The position numbers and the translations under genes are program-made. 64,000 nt of DNA, taken from positions 186,001 through 250,000 of the forward strand of contig KE546978.1 of NCBI GenBank assembly GCA_000442125.1, given 5' to 3'. Below the pieces are notes generated by a model. It had not been told where the DNA came from and made no database searches. It was given only the letters and a program-made list of their open reading frames with translations. Below are positions 23,001-34,000 of the stretch, piece after piece (positions within the stretch are counted from its first letter, which is position 1; each line of letters starts with the position of its first letter). This DNA is from Opeltia flavorubescens. Taxonomy: Eukaryota > Ascomycota > Lecanoromycetes > Teloschistales > Teloschistaceae.

Positions 23001-24140
23001 TGTTTCTGAGTACTTACCTCCTTTTCCCTACTTTATTGAATGTGTACTGATAGTATGATATTACAGCATGTTTCAAGGAGCCATTACGTCAGACAGCATC
23101 TAAGGGACCTCAAACATGTCCTGTCCCATCAATTACCACTACTGATGCTAGGAGAGCGGTATACAGCATTCGGAGCGACTGGATTAGTATATATAAGATT
23201 GACCAGATTGAACAGGTCGATCTCGAACTTATCAAGCCACTTGATGAAACGGAAGTTGGGGCGCCTAGGAAATCCGAACGATCAACGTGTTCCTCAATTC
23301 TATCGTTTACATCGAGATGCTTTAGCATCGAAGGCTCAAAACAAAAACGATTTCATCATTTGTTGCCAAGAGCTGCTCATGAGGTTTCAGTTGGAGGATA
23401 GATTCAATATCGGCAAACAACCCCCTTTCCCAACGCAGCTTTATTCCTCGGGTTCTATGCCGCCGCTTTGACAGCTAACCTTCTACATTACTTGTCTTTC
23501 AAAATCAGAATTTTGCACCTATCATTTGCACCTTTGTCGCCAGACATCTCATTCTGGGCGTCACTTTACGTTCACAATATCACTCATCAGACCGGGCATG
23601 TAGGGTCTCAATTACCAACAATTGCCATTGTTTCAATCGTCTCGCCCTAACGACTAATGACGACTCCGTTCCCGACGCAAAGAGGGAATTCCTCGAGATA
23701 TACGAGAAAACCCCCGAGATATATATCACCTCTCTATCAATTATCGAAAACAGGATAAGAGTCGAATGCATGAATGATGCCCTAACGAGAGAACACTGCT
23801 ACCTTCATCATTATACACAAAGTTTTAGAACAGCGGGAACATGGTGATTCATATATGACATACTTCTCTCGTGACCTTGCTGTCACATAGCCATCTCCTG
23901 ACTAGGTTCTCCAGTATACTACTCCTACGCAAGGACGTTGATAAGAACTTTTAATCGGTTTGTCATTTCCTTCAATATATCATTCATTTCCCATCTGGAC
24001 TATTTGGAACTGATTTACAAATATCCCCATTTTCCTACGAAAGCATATATCAATGTATATCCTTGTGCTGTATATCTGCGTTCACAACCATTAACAGATC
24101 TCCTGCTATCAATTCACCGTTTTCATTACTCTATACCACC
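20001..24140. other. Gene-poor stretch with coding-like remnants
   Basis: Only short frames. A plus-strand frame at about 21370-21526 (SKPPATLQELIADIEAARRL then a TGA) and the 95-codon frame at 21573-21860 (RIVVDLRKIVDPQQESRWDW) look protein-like and may belong to one decayed gene. On the plus strand at about 23060-23640, frames read like coding but are interrupted, and a 70-codon piece at about 23630-23843 (AKREFLEIYEKTPEIYITSL) follows in another frame. No family recognised, no clean exon chain found. Confidence 0.4.
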
Positions 24141-24199
24141 TAGCACAATGACCGATACACACCATAGCCAGCGACCAAAACGAGCGAGGAAGGAGGTCC

Positions 24200-24640
24200 A
24201 TGGCCGCTTCCCCGGAACAACTGCAGCAGCGACGGGAGATTGCTCCATCTCCAGAACCAACGCCAAGCTCGTCCAATCGCTTCCCTACGCCGTTCCAGTT
24301 CCTTCGCCGCAGGCACATGCTTAAAGAGAAAGAGTCGTTGGCTGTAGAGCCTCGTGAGGAGGATAATAGGAGCAGGGAGAACCGCGCTCTCGCGGACGGC
24401 CTTGCAAGAATCGATCAAGCACAGGAAGCAGTGGTCGCGGTCGGCCAAGTAAGTATCGTCTCTGTGGTGAAAGTACGAATAGCAGCAGCCGTAAGCTATC
24501 TTAGGTAGATCGCTTCAATCAAGTTAAAAATATCCAACTGCCCGAAGAGCTTCGCGATTGTATTAGCGCTATAGACTAGCATAAAAAAACATTAAGCTTC
24601 TTATAGGCTAGAGACCTACTAGCGGCCCTTTAATACAGTA
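24200..24640 (+). pseudogene. Decayed short gene or repeat-element ORF with intron and RIP-type stops
   Basis: An ATG at 24200 opens 83 codons (MAASPEQLQQRREIAPSPEP ... ALADGLARIDQAQ), rich in Glu, Arg and Ser. A clean intron follows: donor GTAAGT at 24449, acceptor CTTAG ending at 24504 (56 nt). It joins in frame to VDRFNQVKNIQLPEELRDCI. After 24 more codons a TAG appears at 24577, then further protein-like sequence (ARDLLAAL) interrupted by TAG and TAA. These stops sit where Gln codons would fit. I infer a repeated gene or transposon-borne ORF that was lightly hit by RIP; alternatively the first TAG is the natural end. Family not recognised. Confidence 0.4.
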
Positions 24641-24649
24641 TGTCATCAC

Positions 24650-26640
24650 TAAGATCATTCTTTCCTGATTCAAAACGGAATACCAAGGCTAATATTATGC
24701 AGTCCGGAACCTGTTCAGCACATGAGGTTGAGATTCTTGTATTAGGGAATTACAGGGTGGGATACTGAACGGTGACCGGTGACTGACTGAGGTCACACGG
24801 CAACTTTTGGTCACTCCATTGCAATATAGCATTCTCTAAACGCAAACAGCGATACCGGACCCGGATAATGATGTAATTTGTTCTCGGGAATATTTCTAGG
24901 GTGACAACTGGGGAAGACATTCTTCAATATGAGTCCTCTATCAAAATGCCTCGTCTTCGACGATTCCCGTGGTACACGCATACACGCCATCCGCCTCAGA
25001 TCTAGGACATCAAAGTTGCTTGAATTCTTGTTGTAGGATCTGGGACTTTATAAGCTTTGAGAACATCTTTCAATAATCGGCCTTCGTTACAAGATAGATG
25101 CCCCACATAAAAACTTGTCTTTTCTGCTAGACCACTCCGATCAGATATTTCAACCCCGAAGAAAGCTCTACTATGAGCTACTAATATATAGCACTACACG
25201 AAACATTTTTCTGAAGAAAGCATCGATGTTCTATTTAGCAATGATGGAAACAAACTGGACTGACTGTTGTCTACCACCATGTCACAAGACTTACCTTACC
25301 ATCTTTCCAAAGTCAGAATTGCGTGTCAGATGACAATTCTCCCCGGAACGGTCTAGAGATCTTTNACTCAATTGATCGTTGCATATTGGATCATGCCATA
25401 GAGAAGACAATCGCCAAATGGCCAGGTGGGACTATGTAGACGCACTGATTAAGTATCTCGATATGTCGAAAAAGTCCGTATGGGTATCGTCACGGGAAGT
25501 ATTTGGAAAACCGGAGACGCGTCTTCAATGGCTTCAGAATCAGGCACAGAATCAAGAGCAAAAGCAGCGCCAAAGCCTCTGGTCAAAATATAATGAATGC
25601 AGACCAAACGAAGCAGCCTTTTTGGCCTCGTTATATCGCCTGTTACGTGCCAGCGTACCCATTGCCCTCCAATATCGACATCTCGACGTCTGTTACTAGC
25701 AAGTGATGCCAACATGGCCCCCTTTTATGATCGTGCTGAAATTCTAATTATTTTATGTAGAAAAGTAGGAAACTCAAGAAAACGAATGAGTCATGGATCG
25801 CCAAAAGATACCCAAGTCAGATCAGCAGCCACAGCCAATACGATCACTTGATCTCAACCACTATGAGTGATAATATCGATAATTGGGTTTCCATGCCTGT
25901 GACAGAATTGGCCTCAAAATCCTTCATGGCCAGTGAATCTTCGACCGATACACGCAAAGCCCTTGAAAGCTTCATCAAAAACACCAGATTAGACACCAAC
26001 GAGCCAAAAAGAACTTCAAGAAACCTTCTTTCCAGTGATACTTGTATGCCGTGTTCACAATGCATCAGACAGCGCGGGCCCGGTACGGTCCGAGTATCAT
26101 TCTTTTTTTGCAAGTAGGAGAGGAGAAGAGAGCTAAGCTGAATCTCTTTGGCCTACTACAGAAGTCGGCATAGCAGAAAGGACGAGCACAGCTTGTCATA
26201 GCTTAGAGACTTGTTTGAGACTATATTATCTCCTACAGAATTATATCAGACCTCTTTGACGCAGCAAACTGCAACAATCGGAGAACTGTTTCTGATCCCA
26301 CCCACTATATGCTCAAAGTCTAAGCCGTAGCCCATTAGAGTTGCTGTCTCGAGCTGAGTACAAAACCAATGATATTGGTGCCGACGAGGACTCTTTTCTT
26401 TCCACTTACGGTGGGTAGCATGGACGTGCCAATAAATTTGCGTATTATCAGGAGGCTCTCTGATGGGGTAGATCACCTACATGGCTAATCCTTAAACGAT
26501 ATACTTTACTTATGCTATCAAGGAATTATGTCTTAACCTGCATAATACCTTGATTTGGGGTAACATTTCGAGGGTTGAAGCGGTGAAACTGGTGCAATGA
26601 AACCCCCTGACCTGGATGGCAGGAGCACAGCTCTGATGCT
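24650..26640. other. Gene-poor stretch, no gene identified
   Basis: Short frames only. The plus-strand frame at 25379-25699 (106 codons, with a Gln-rich middle and ASLYRLLRASVPIALQYRHL near its end) is the longest and may be a remnant. The frames of both strands at 25844-26117 mirror each other and neither is convincing. There is one ambiguous base at 25365. Confidence 0.4.
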
Positions 26641-26644
26641 TTAG

Positions 26645-26803
26645 GTTATCTTTGAGATTCTTGTGGAGTTGGCGGAGGAGGAGAAGGAGGAGGATGTAGT
26701 CGAGATGTCGGATGACGATGGGGTGGAGGACCAAGGGGGGGAGGAGGGAGAGGAGGACCACGATGACGGTGCCGACGAGGATCAGAAGACGGAGAAGACT
26801 TAA
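26645..26803 (+). pseudogene. Acidic C-terminal exon-like fragment
   Basis: Fifty-two codons after an acceptor-like CTTTAG (26639-26644): VIFEILVELAEEEKEEDVVE, then an Asp/Glu/Gly-rich tail ending KTEKT and TAA. The DNA is locally purine-rich. No upstream exon could be found, so this may be the surviving end of a lost gene, or simple low-complexity DNA. Confidence 0.3.
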
Positions 26804-26989
26804 TTTCGAAATTACCGTCTCGAATTGCTTAACGGCTTATGCCAGGTACTCGGATTTCTCTGTACCTCCGGAGCCTGCAAATCAAGACAACGCGTGTGAG
26901 CCCTCCTTTCGATCCAGCATGGATCAAGCTAACGAAATCTATGGACGACTCCGATGTCACCATCAAAGGCGACTAACGGTTTTTGCTCA

Positions 26990-27430
26990 ATCAGGCTCCG
27001 GTCTCCACTATTGATTGCCCGTGTGCTGAGACGGCGAGCGGTTGTGGTCATGTCAGTGGTCATCCTGGTCATTGGCCAGATCCGGCTCCTGGATTTCCTG
27101 GATGTCCTTCGGTGGTGTATCATCAGCGTCCAATAGTTGATCAAACGGTAAAGGTGGCAGCCCATACCAATTGCAACTGTGGTGGAGAAGACCGTTGAAA
27201 CCATCACGGTCGATCCCGATCTCGTTCGCCACTTACTGCTCCACGACAACAACAGCGACACCCATCCCACTCTCCAACCTGGCCAAGAAGGGAGCAACAA
27301 CAGGGTCATCAGGTTGGCGGCCCTTCTAATGCCCCTGCTCCTCCTCCTTCCACTGAGAGTCCTTCCGTGGCGGCTCCCTGGGCTAGTGGCCCACAGCCTG
27401 GTGCAGTTACAGGTCATGCTGGAATAGTAC
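26990..27430 (+). pseudogene. Frameshifted Cys/Pro-rich secreted-protein-like remnant
   Basis: One frame reads APVSTIDCPCAETASGCGHV, then His/Pro/Gly-rich sequence up to about 27195. A second frame gives VVEKTVETITVDPDLVRH, and a third gives a Pro/Ala/Ser tail (SNAPAPPPSTESPSVAAPWA). Together the three resemble a Cys-rich, Pro/Thr-rich fungal cell-surface protein split by frameshifts, or exons with introns I could not place. No signal peptide or complete chain is visible. The 178-codon minus-strand frame across this area looks like a shadow. Confidence 0.3.
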
Positions 27431-28772
27431 TCGTATCTTTGGAATCGAAGTATTGACAAATACAATAAGCAGTATTATTGTTACTGCCATTGATGCCGAA
27501 TCCTGAAATTGAAGTTCTGAAAGTCGTCTTCTTTGGCAGGAGCACAGATCCTACATGCCCTGAAGGCGAGCTAGAAAGCTCCTTCTACATAAGATACGTA
27601 ATTGAGCAGGGGAGGACATCTGGCGATATTAGAAAGCAATCGCATTTTTAGGTCTTACTTCGCTCCTCTCCTTATCCAGATTGCTGGCAGGACAGGGCCA
27701 AAATACATTTGAACTGATGATGCATCCCCGCACCTCCCTCCTGACCCAAACAAACGCTCAGTCCCGTGTCGGACCCCAGGTAACAAGAGATTTTCTTTCC
27801 AAGCTGAGGGCGCAGAGGCAGTGAATCGACAAATTCGTGCAAATCCGGAAAAAATCGGAAGGAAAGACGAAGACTTGAATTGTGAAGGGTTGACAATCAG
27901 GAAAAAGAACGTAAAGGTGATCCGTTGAAAAAGCAGAGAAAGGCAAGTCAGGTGAACGAAACAGGCAGAGTTTAGATTAGTCAAGCTTCACTCATCAATG
28001 AAAGTCGAACAGCGATTCCCAAATGACACGTACCATTGCACTCTCTCCCCATTCCTTGACGGCAGCGATCTGAATTCCTTGCGAAAATGCTCCCAAGAGC
28101 ACGATGTAACATCTCCTCCTACCCTCTTACCTCAGCCAATCCTAGACAGCTCGTGTCCTTAAGGCAGAAATGTGCTTCCTCATCCACATCCATACCAGCC
28201 CTCCCAGCAGATGAATAGGCTCAGAGTCTCGTGCCTTACCACGCCTCATCGGAACCCTCACTCCTCCCCTTTCCTTCTCTAAGAAAAGATCCAAGACAAA
28301 TAAACGAATAAAGAGGTGAAAAAACGCCAAGATGGGAAATTCCGAGTCTTGGGTGAGGTAGGCAAAAAAAAGGCAAGGGGGCGTAATGCCCAATTAGGAA
28401 AATGTAAGCTTACACCCACACCTACTCGCTACCTACCCCTTGGAAGTCAGCCTCACCTGCAAATTTCACGTGTCTGCTGATTGAGATTTTGATTTCTAAT
28501 TGCTCTGCAGTAAACGAGTCATAGACATTTTCGTTCTTCACAGAATGCCCTATGTTACATTTGGGGCTGATGGATACTCAGCTTGATGGCAGGATGAAAT
28601 CGAAGATGGGTGTGAAGAAAGGAATATATAAGAGTCATATGGTGCTTGGAGAAATATGATCCACATCAAGTGCTCATTCGAATTAAATCTGTATTGCTCC
28701 TGCTTCAGTGTTTCACATTATTTATTCTTTCCGTGACATATAACCCATTCCCTTGCCTGAGATATCAAGACA
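27431..28772. promoter_or_regulatory. Non-coding stretch ending in the haloperoxidase promoter
   Basis: No gene seen. A TATA-like TATATAAG lies at 28625-28632, 141 bp before the haloperoxidase ATG. The region in between is pyrimidine-rich, as is common in fungal 5' leaders. The overlapping minus-strand frames at 27655-28393 have no support. Confidence 0.45.
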
Positions 28773-30554
28773 ATGTCTTTCGTCACTCCAGTCCTACCAC
28801 CTACGGGTGAGCCAGAGGAGTATAACACCAATTACATCCTCTACTGGAACAATGTCACTCTTGATCTCATGCGACTCACCAATTCTCTGACCAGCGGGCC
28901 CAACAACGATCCACCATCTTCCGCTCGTGCTATTGCCATAGTGCACCTCGCGATCCATGATGCCTACTTTGCCATCAACCCCGACAAATTGGGCGTATTT
29001 GGCACATACCTGAGAAGCGAAGACCCGAACCCAAGCACCCGCCTCCCTACTCGTCCCGAAAACGGTGATGCCCGTCTCGCTGTCGCCGGCGCAGCAGACA
29101 CTGTTCTCCGTCAACTCTATGCCACTCCCCGCCCAAGCACACCAACTGCAACCACAATAGTACTTCGACAATTCGTTGACGGTGCAACCGCTCGATTCCC
29201 TAACCTCCAAGCCCTCTCTCCAAGCTACGCTTACGGAAAAGCCATCGGTCAAGCCATGCTGAATCTCCTAGACCAAGGTCCCGCCCCCTTCGACCAAGAC
29301 GGCTACCGTCCCACACCAGGTGAATACAAGTTCAACGACGACCCCACAAACCCAATCCGTATCGTCCCCGTAGACATCAACAACCCCAGCGGGCCGAAAC
29401 GTGCAATCCGGGTCTACGCCTCCCCCTTTTATGGCAAACTTGGGAAACGCATCGCGGTTCAGCACGAACATCTGATCGGCGACCCACCCGTCGGTTTCGG
29501 CGTCAACAAAGCTGGGGAATACCAATTCGCAGTGGAGGAAGTATACCGACAAGGTGGCGCCTCGGAACTAAACACCACCACCCGTCGTCCCTCACAGATG
29601 GTGACAGGATTTTTCTGGGCCTATGACGGCGCAAACCTCATCGGGACTCCACCTCGCCACTACGCTCAAATCCTCCGCTCCCTCGCCGTCTCAAAACGTC
29701 CCTCCGCCAACCTGACTGACGAAGCCAACAACGCGGATTTCGCCCGACTATTCGCAGTCGCAAACGCCGCGCAAGGCGACGCTGGAATATTCGCCTGGCT
29801 GGCGAAATACACCTACGAATTCTGGCGTCCCTTGACCGGTCTCCGCGACGACTTGACAAACCCACAAGTCGATCCCTTCTGGCTAACCCAAGGCGCGCCC
29901 GAGACAAACACCAACATGATAAGTTTCAAGCCGCCATTCCCCGCCTACCCATCCGGCCACGCCACCTTCGGCGCTGCATTCTTCCAAGCCGTACGCCTGT
30001 ACTACAAGCAGCGAGATAATCTCTCCTTCGCAGACGACGAAGCAGATGAGATATCCTTCACCGCCGTGTCGGATGAGTTGAACGGCATAAACCGAGATTT
30101 ACGCCAGCCATACGATCCTTCTCTGCCAATCACAGATCAACTAGGAACCGTGCGCACGAATGTGCCCAAGACCTTCCCCAGCCTCTGGGACGCGATGTTC
30201 GATAATGCGATCAGTCGTGTCTACCTAGGTGTACATTGGGGTTTCGACGCCTTTTCCTCGCAGGATGTAGCGCCGCAGATGGCGTTCCAAGCCGATGGTA
30301 CAGTGGCGTACAAATCCCCCAGTGAGATCCGCTACAGGACGTTGGGGCCGAGGGCAGATAGACCTGGGGAGTTATTCCCGTTGGGAGGTGTGCCGTTGGG
30401 GATTGAAGTCGCGAATGATATTTTTAGGAGTGGGTTGAGGCAGGCTACTGCTGTGCCGGGAGGGCCGGCTGGAGTCAGCTCTTCAACGTCGAAGGTGATG
30501 AAGAATGGGGTGAAAGCGGCTGAGGGTCAGGTGCATTTGAACGGGGATGCTTGA
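28773..30554 (+). CDS. Vanadium-dependent haloperoxidase (chloroperoxidase type)
   Basis: A 593-aa intronless protein close to the vanadium chloroperoxidase of Curvularia inaequalis, which uses vanadate and hydrogen peroxide to oxidise chloride to hypochlorous acid. The shared start pattern GEPEEYNTNYILYWN supports the first ATG. Vanadate-site residues are all in place: Lys345 and Arg352 (KYTYEFWR), His396 in PSGHATFG (the pair of the catalytic His), Arg482 and the vanadate-linked His488 in ISRVYLGVHW. The LNGINRDLRQPYDP and LFPLGGVPLGIEVA blocks are also kept. There is no signal peptide, as in the Curvularia enzyme. It lies alone between gene-poor DNA and the AT-rich block. Role in the fungus (lignin attack, competition) is inference. 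Confidence 0.96.
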   Translation: MSFVTPVLPPTGEPEEYNTNYILYWNNVTLDLMRLTNSLTSGPNNDPPSSARAIAIVHLAIHDAYFAINPDKLGVFGTYLRSEDPNPSTRLPTRPENGDARLAVAGAADTVLRQLYATPRPSTPTATTIVLRQFVDGATARFPNLQALSPSYAYGKAIGQAMLNLLDQGPAPFDQDGYRPTPGEYKFNDDPTNPIRIVPVDINNPSGPKRAIRVYASPFYGKLGKRIAVQHEHLIGDPPVGFGVNKAGEYQFAVEEVYRQGGASELNTTTRRPSQMVTGFFWAYDGANLIGTPPRHYAQILRSLAVSKRPSANLTDEANNADFARLFAVANAAQGDAGIFAWLAKYTYEFWRPLTGLRDDLTNPQVDPFWLTQGAPETNTNMISFKPPFPAYPSGHATFGAAFFQAVRLYYKQRDNLSFADDEADEISFTAVSDELNGINRDLRQPYDPSLPITDQLGTVRTNVPKTFPSLWDAMFDNAISRVYLGVHWGFDAFSSQDVAPQMAFQADGTVAYKSPSEIRYRTLGPRADRPGELFPLGGVPLGIEVANDIFRSGLRQATAVPGGPAGVSSSTSKVMKNGVKAAEGQVHLNGDA

Positions 30555-30950
30555 GGTTGGTGAGATTTGGATACGAGGGGGGAAGGATGTGGGGTGTCAT
30601 TGAGATCAGGCGAATTATATTTTTCCTTGAGGAGCTGAATGTATTTATTGTCTTTTAGTTTGGAGATAGTCTTCGGGTAATATTAATTTGCTGACCACCA
30701 TCTTGGTCGTTTCTTGATCATGGCGGTGGGGTAGCCTTGTTGACGTTACACGAGCATGCGGGGTCGTTTCTTCAGGTACCGGAAAATCCCGCCTGCCCCG
30801 CTAATTGAGGATGGATGATGACGAATGAATCAAACATTGAATAGAGAATTGCTGTACTAAGAGTGGCCAGGCTGTATTCAGCAGTAATAGTTGTCTGGAA
30901 GCAAAATGCAAAAAATATCGGAAAAAGGATGAGAAAAAGTAAGTTAACAT
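30555..30950. other. Intergenic spacer between the haloperoxidase and tRNA genes
   Basis: Holds the 3' UTR of the haloperoxidase gene. Base composition is still ordinary. Just downstream of the tRNA (30936-30940 on the plus strand reads AAAAAG) there may be the short T-run that ends RNA polymerase III transcripts on the minus strand. Confidence 0.45.
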
Positions 30951-31054
30951 CGACACCTGTGAGATTCGAACTCACGCCTCCGAAGAGATTCGCTGGAAAG
31001 CTATGAGAATGGTCAAATAGCAGGCGAACGCCTTAACCACTCGGCCAAAGTGCC
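30951..31054 (-). tRNA. tRNA-Ser (anticodon GCU) with 23-nt intron
   Basis: Read on the minus strand. Acceptor stem GGCACTT pairs with AGGTGTC (two G-U pairs), discriminator G. D-arm GCCGAGTGGTTAAGGC carries the A box; anticodon stem TTCGC/GCGAA; loop CTGCTA + A with anticodon GCT. A 23-nt intron (31017-30995) sits after position 37, the standard place. There is a long variable arm (CTC-TTCG-GAG) as in serine tRNAs, and the T-arm GTGAG-TTCGAAT-CTCAC carries the B box. All stems pair, so it looks functional. It stands exactly at the edge of the AT-rich block. Confidence 0.93.
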
Positions 31055-31089
31055 ATGTATATTTTCTTTCGCACAAGATATCCTATATT

Positions 31090-34000
31090 GGAAGGTTTCT
31101 GGCTAGTATTTCTCCTTTAAAGAATGTCTCTCTATATAAATGTTTGCATAAGTTAGGACGTACTATAGGGTAGGTGTAAACCAATAAATTAGCAAGGACT
31201 GAAGATAGGACAAGTTATAATAATAATATAGAAAAGTAAATTAATTAGAGTATTTATTATTTATAATTATATTATTTAAACTTTAAATAGGTATAGTATT
31301 TCGGAAAATATTTATTATTTTTATCCTATATAAAAGATCTTTATTTTATTCGAAACTAGAGATATTAAATTTAAAATATTCAGCAGTTTGCTTTTCTATA
31401 TTTATAGATACCACCAATAATTACAATTCTTCTATTATATTAGTCGCGAGATTTTATTATTCCGTTTATTATTTTTACGCCGCTTTTTATACTTTATATT
31501 TTAAAAAAAAAAGAATAAATTTAATAAATAGTTAAATTATAAAATATTAACTAACTTTATAATATCTTTTAAATTTCGTTAATTTTTTTTTCAAATTTAT
31601 CGGCTAGTATAAGATTATTAGTATTAGTATCGATACTTCTAGCGGTAAAAATATATTTAACGAAATTCCTATACTTTTATCGAATTATCTATTATTTAAA
31701 AGTAATAATATTTATATTATTANTTTTAAAGAATCGATTGTACTAGTTCAGGTAATTTAGTAAATAGTTTAGATATAGATTTTTAAATTAGCTATTCTAG
31801 CTATTCTAGCTAGAATTACAATTAGTAAAACCTTTAGATTAATATAATTAAGATATATTTATTAAATAGTACCGTTCGAAATTCTAGTACTATATATTTT
31901 AATAAAATACTATACTTTATTATATAATATAAAACGGTAGAATTCGGTAATTAATTCTTATTCTACCAGAATTTAAATATCGTCGTTCCTTCGGACTAGA
32001 GTTATAAAATTTTCCGCTAAAATCTAATACTAAAATACTTCTTTTATATCTTTAAAATTGTAAAACTCTATTTAAAAACTGCTCTTAAAATTATTTACGC
32101 AATCTATTTTATATAAAATAAAGGAATAAAGAAATAAAGGTTTAACTAGAGTAAAATTATAAATAGAATAAATAATAGAAAGCTAAATCGGTAAGTTAAA
32201 TCAATAAAGTATAATACTTTAACTAAATAACTAGCGGGTAGGAGAATATAAAATTTATTTAATTTTTAACCGTCGTTATAAATAGATAACGGAAACTTAC
32301 TAATATTTTTTAGCTGCGAATTTCGTATATAAAGATATAGATAATAATTAGCGATTAAAATACAAAATACCGTTATTAATCGGTAATTCAACTAATAGCC
32401 GGGTAGACTATAGTATTCCGTATATAGACCTACTATTTATTTTATACCACGTATAATAGTATTATACCCGTTGTATTATAATCTAGTTCGTGTTTTTATT
32501 TATTTTTTTCTATAATCTATAATTTAAGTCTATCTACAAGATATATATAGTTATATCCTGTAAATATTCTAAAAAATTATAATCTATCGTTTTTAAAAAA
32601 TTTGTCTTGTCCTTTTAACTATCTAGTATATCGACCTGCAGTATATTATAATTCGGCGAAGTTTTACCGATCGACCGGATATTATTAAGCTATTTAAACC
32701 GTACCAAGAATATTTATTAAAGTATAGATATATATAGAAGGCTTTTCTTCTAATAATAAAGAATAAAAAGCGGTATACTATTTTTATTATAATATATCGT
32801 AGCTCTAGGCTTTACGGAAGTATACTATTGTATAGGGAAAGGAAAAATATACAGGCGAGGGCGAGGCTATCTCCTAGGTAAAATTTTAACTCGTATTATT
32901 AGGTTCTATTTTTTTTAATATTTAAAACGATTTTTTATAAAAATAAAGCTATTAAAGTTGGATTACCGATAGTAAAAGTATTTAAAAGGATTTTAAAGTT
33001 TTATCGACTATTAAAATTAATTTATATACTATTTATTTAGAAAAAATAAGATAAAAATATATAGAGTTCTATAATTTATTGAAGTTAATAAAGACCCTTT
33101 TTTTTTAACGAGATATTAAGGTAACTACTAGTTAACCAGACCGTTTTTTGTATTTAAACGCCCGAAAAGGTTATTTAATATTTAAAAACCTGGTTTTATC
33201 TATAAAGCTCCTATATAAAGTAATCGAAAAGATAAAATCTATTAATATTATATTAGCGTATATTTCCGTAATAAAATTTATATTAATTAATTAAATTATA
33301 GATTCTACTAGAAGGATATATTAATTTATAAATTTATTAATAAGAATTTTAAATATAAAATAATACTAGTAATTACGCTAAAGGCTTATTTTAGCTGGTT
33401 ATCGAAAATCTAAAAGGGAATTTTAATAGTCTAGAATCTAATAATTAAAAGAGACGGTTAAATAAAAAGTATATATTATAAAATCTATTATTTAGTATTT
33501 AAAAATTTATAGATTGATAATATCGAAAAAATTATTAAACGGCTATTAGAAATATATTACACGAGTATATTATAGATATTTATTAGGTACGGCTAGATTA
33601 TAAAAAAAATTTTAGATTTATTATATAACTATTAGATAATATTTATAGATAAAAAAAAAATTAAAATTTTTAAATACAATTAATATAAATATAAAATTTA
33701 CTTAAATAATATTTTTATAAATTCCGTAATTTAATAAAATATATAATTTTATTAAAATACTTTAACTATTTAAACTATTTATCTCGCCTATCTAATAATT
33801 TTACGTTTTTAGTATTCCGTATCTAAATTTATAGAGTATATATATTATTATAAAATCCTTTAAAAAATATAAATCCTTTAACGAGCGCGTTTTATTTATT
33901 TACTTTTTTCTTTAATAAATTATCCGCGAAGGTTTTAAATTATTATAGTTTTCTAGTTAAACGAGTCCTTTTATATTTAAACTAATTTCCGCTCAATAGG

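Noticed and set aside
26929-27465. 178-codon minus-strand frame
   Set aside because: Arg/Ser/Thr-rich composition typical of a shadow; the plus strand shows coding-like pieces.
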